Source: Bacteroidales bacterium
Lineage (GTDB): Bacteria > Bacteroidota > Bacteroidia > Bacteroidales > P3
Assembly: GCA_012837565.1 (NCBI GenBank)
Contig: DUQY01000183.1
Location: forward strand, 1-7,816
DNA length: 7,816 bases
Reading direction: 5' to 3'
Positions 7,551 to 7,816 of the stretch are shown piece by piece. The position numbers were made by a program, and so were the translations under genes. The notes below the pieces were generated by a model, which made no database searches, was not told the origin of the DNA, and saw only the letters and a list, made by a program, of their open reading frames with translations. Position 1 is the stretch's first letter, and every line of letters begins with the position of its first letter.

Positions 7551-7816
7551 CACCTCTTCAACCTCTCCATATGATTTATTTTCATGAATATGGTGAGCCT
7601 CATCATTAATTACTAAAAGATTGGGCAAGTCTGCTAAGTATTCTAACTCTGTTCCTCTTAAATACTGTCTGTCCAATTGGTCAAGTGAGTTTCCTGCAGA
7701 GGTTCCTGGTCGAGCTGGAAAAATATCTTTAACTAATGACTCGTAACTTTCTAATAATTCCTCCTCTTGCTCACTAGCTTCTTTTCTTAAAAATAAATGC
7801 CAATTAGTAATTGCAA

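Larger units (their letters stand above)
5598..7816 (-). pseudogene. Type III restriction Res-like helicase/nuclease, two in-frame stops, 5' part off window
   Basis: One reading frame on the reverse strand runs from the window edge to TAG at 5598-5600, broken only by TAA (7548-7550) and TGA (5808-5810). Before the first stop: AITNWHLFL, then the DEAH box in INDEAHHIHE (DEAH at 7593-7604). After it: DFSATPY with the SAT motif (7476-7484), a motif IV-like MLVVCEDTS, motif V LREGFDV and motif VI QTIGRGLRLMWRG (from 6902 down to about 6864). Near the end SPDFLVQ...IIETKGQ is a PD-(D/E)xK nuclease site (PD about 5877-5882, ETK 5832-5840). Beyond the TGA, 69 more codons follow in frame (NVKQKQLATLEWCKKIN...), fitting the normal C-terminus of such proteins. 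This is the ATP-dependent restriction subunit of type III or a related helicase-nuclease family; Walker A and any methyltransferase partner are outside the window. The 551-codon segment that opens with GTG at 7463 starts mid-domain and is not a gene of its own. No frameshift or insertion was seen. Alternatives are sequencing errors or readthrough. Confidence 0.85.

Noticed and set aside
1..7816. tRNA, rRNA, CRISPR array, insertion sequence or attachment site
   Set aside because: No cloverleaf-like segment, regularly spaced repeats, transposase motifs or flanking direct repeats were seen; nearly all the sequence is accounted for by genes and short control regions.

Overview
The window looks like an AT-rich genome from the Bacteroidota, most likely order Bacteroidales. 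Three independent signs support this. (1) Three genes are preceded by the Bacteroidota -7 promoter box TAnnTTTG (TATCTTTG, TAATTTTG, TAACTTTG). (2) MurF and alanine racemase are fused in one protein, an arrangement typical of this phylum. (3) Shine-Dalgarno sequences are weak or absent, with A/T-rich leaders instead. Species cannot be named from the sequence alone.

Layout, left to right. 1-1086 (-) is the N-terminal 362 codons of glucose-6-phosphate isomerase (pgi), cut by the window edge. 1087-1202 is a compact control region holding the pgi promoter and, 5 bases from it, a strong hairpin terminator for the gene upstream. 1203-2537 (-) is a complete 444-residue hexameric-type glutamate dehydrogenase (gdhA). 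2538-2729 is a divergent promoter region serving gdhA to the left and murF-alr to the right. 2730-5216 (+) is the MurF-alanine racemase fusion; its longest open frame starts at 2691, but the promoter lies inside that extension, so the start at 2730 is preferred. 5218-5583 (+) is a small DUF454 (YbaN-like) inner-membrane protein, one base after the fusion gene and probably co-transcribed. 5598-7816 (-) is a convergent type III restriction-type helicase/nuclease (Res-like) gene. Its reading frame is intact except for two in-frame stop codons (TAA at 7548-7550, TGA at 5808-5810), so it is called a pseudogene whose 5' part lies beyond the window.

Functionally, the left and middle are core metabolism and wall synthesis: sugar phosphate interconversion, ammonia/glutamate exchange, and supply and use of D-alanine for peptidoglycan. 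The fusion makes D-Ala from L-Ala and also adds D-Ala-D-Ala to the UDP-MurNAc-tripeptide; the Ddl ligase between these steps is not here. The right end is accessory defence-type DNA in decay. No RNA gene, CRISPR array, insertion sequence or evident new system was seen. The points most worth checking are the double-nonsense Res gene and the start of murF-alr.
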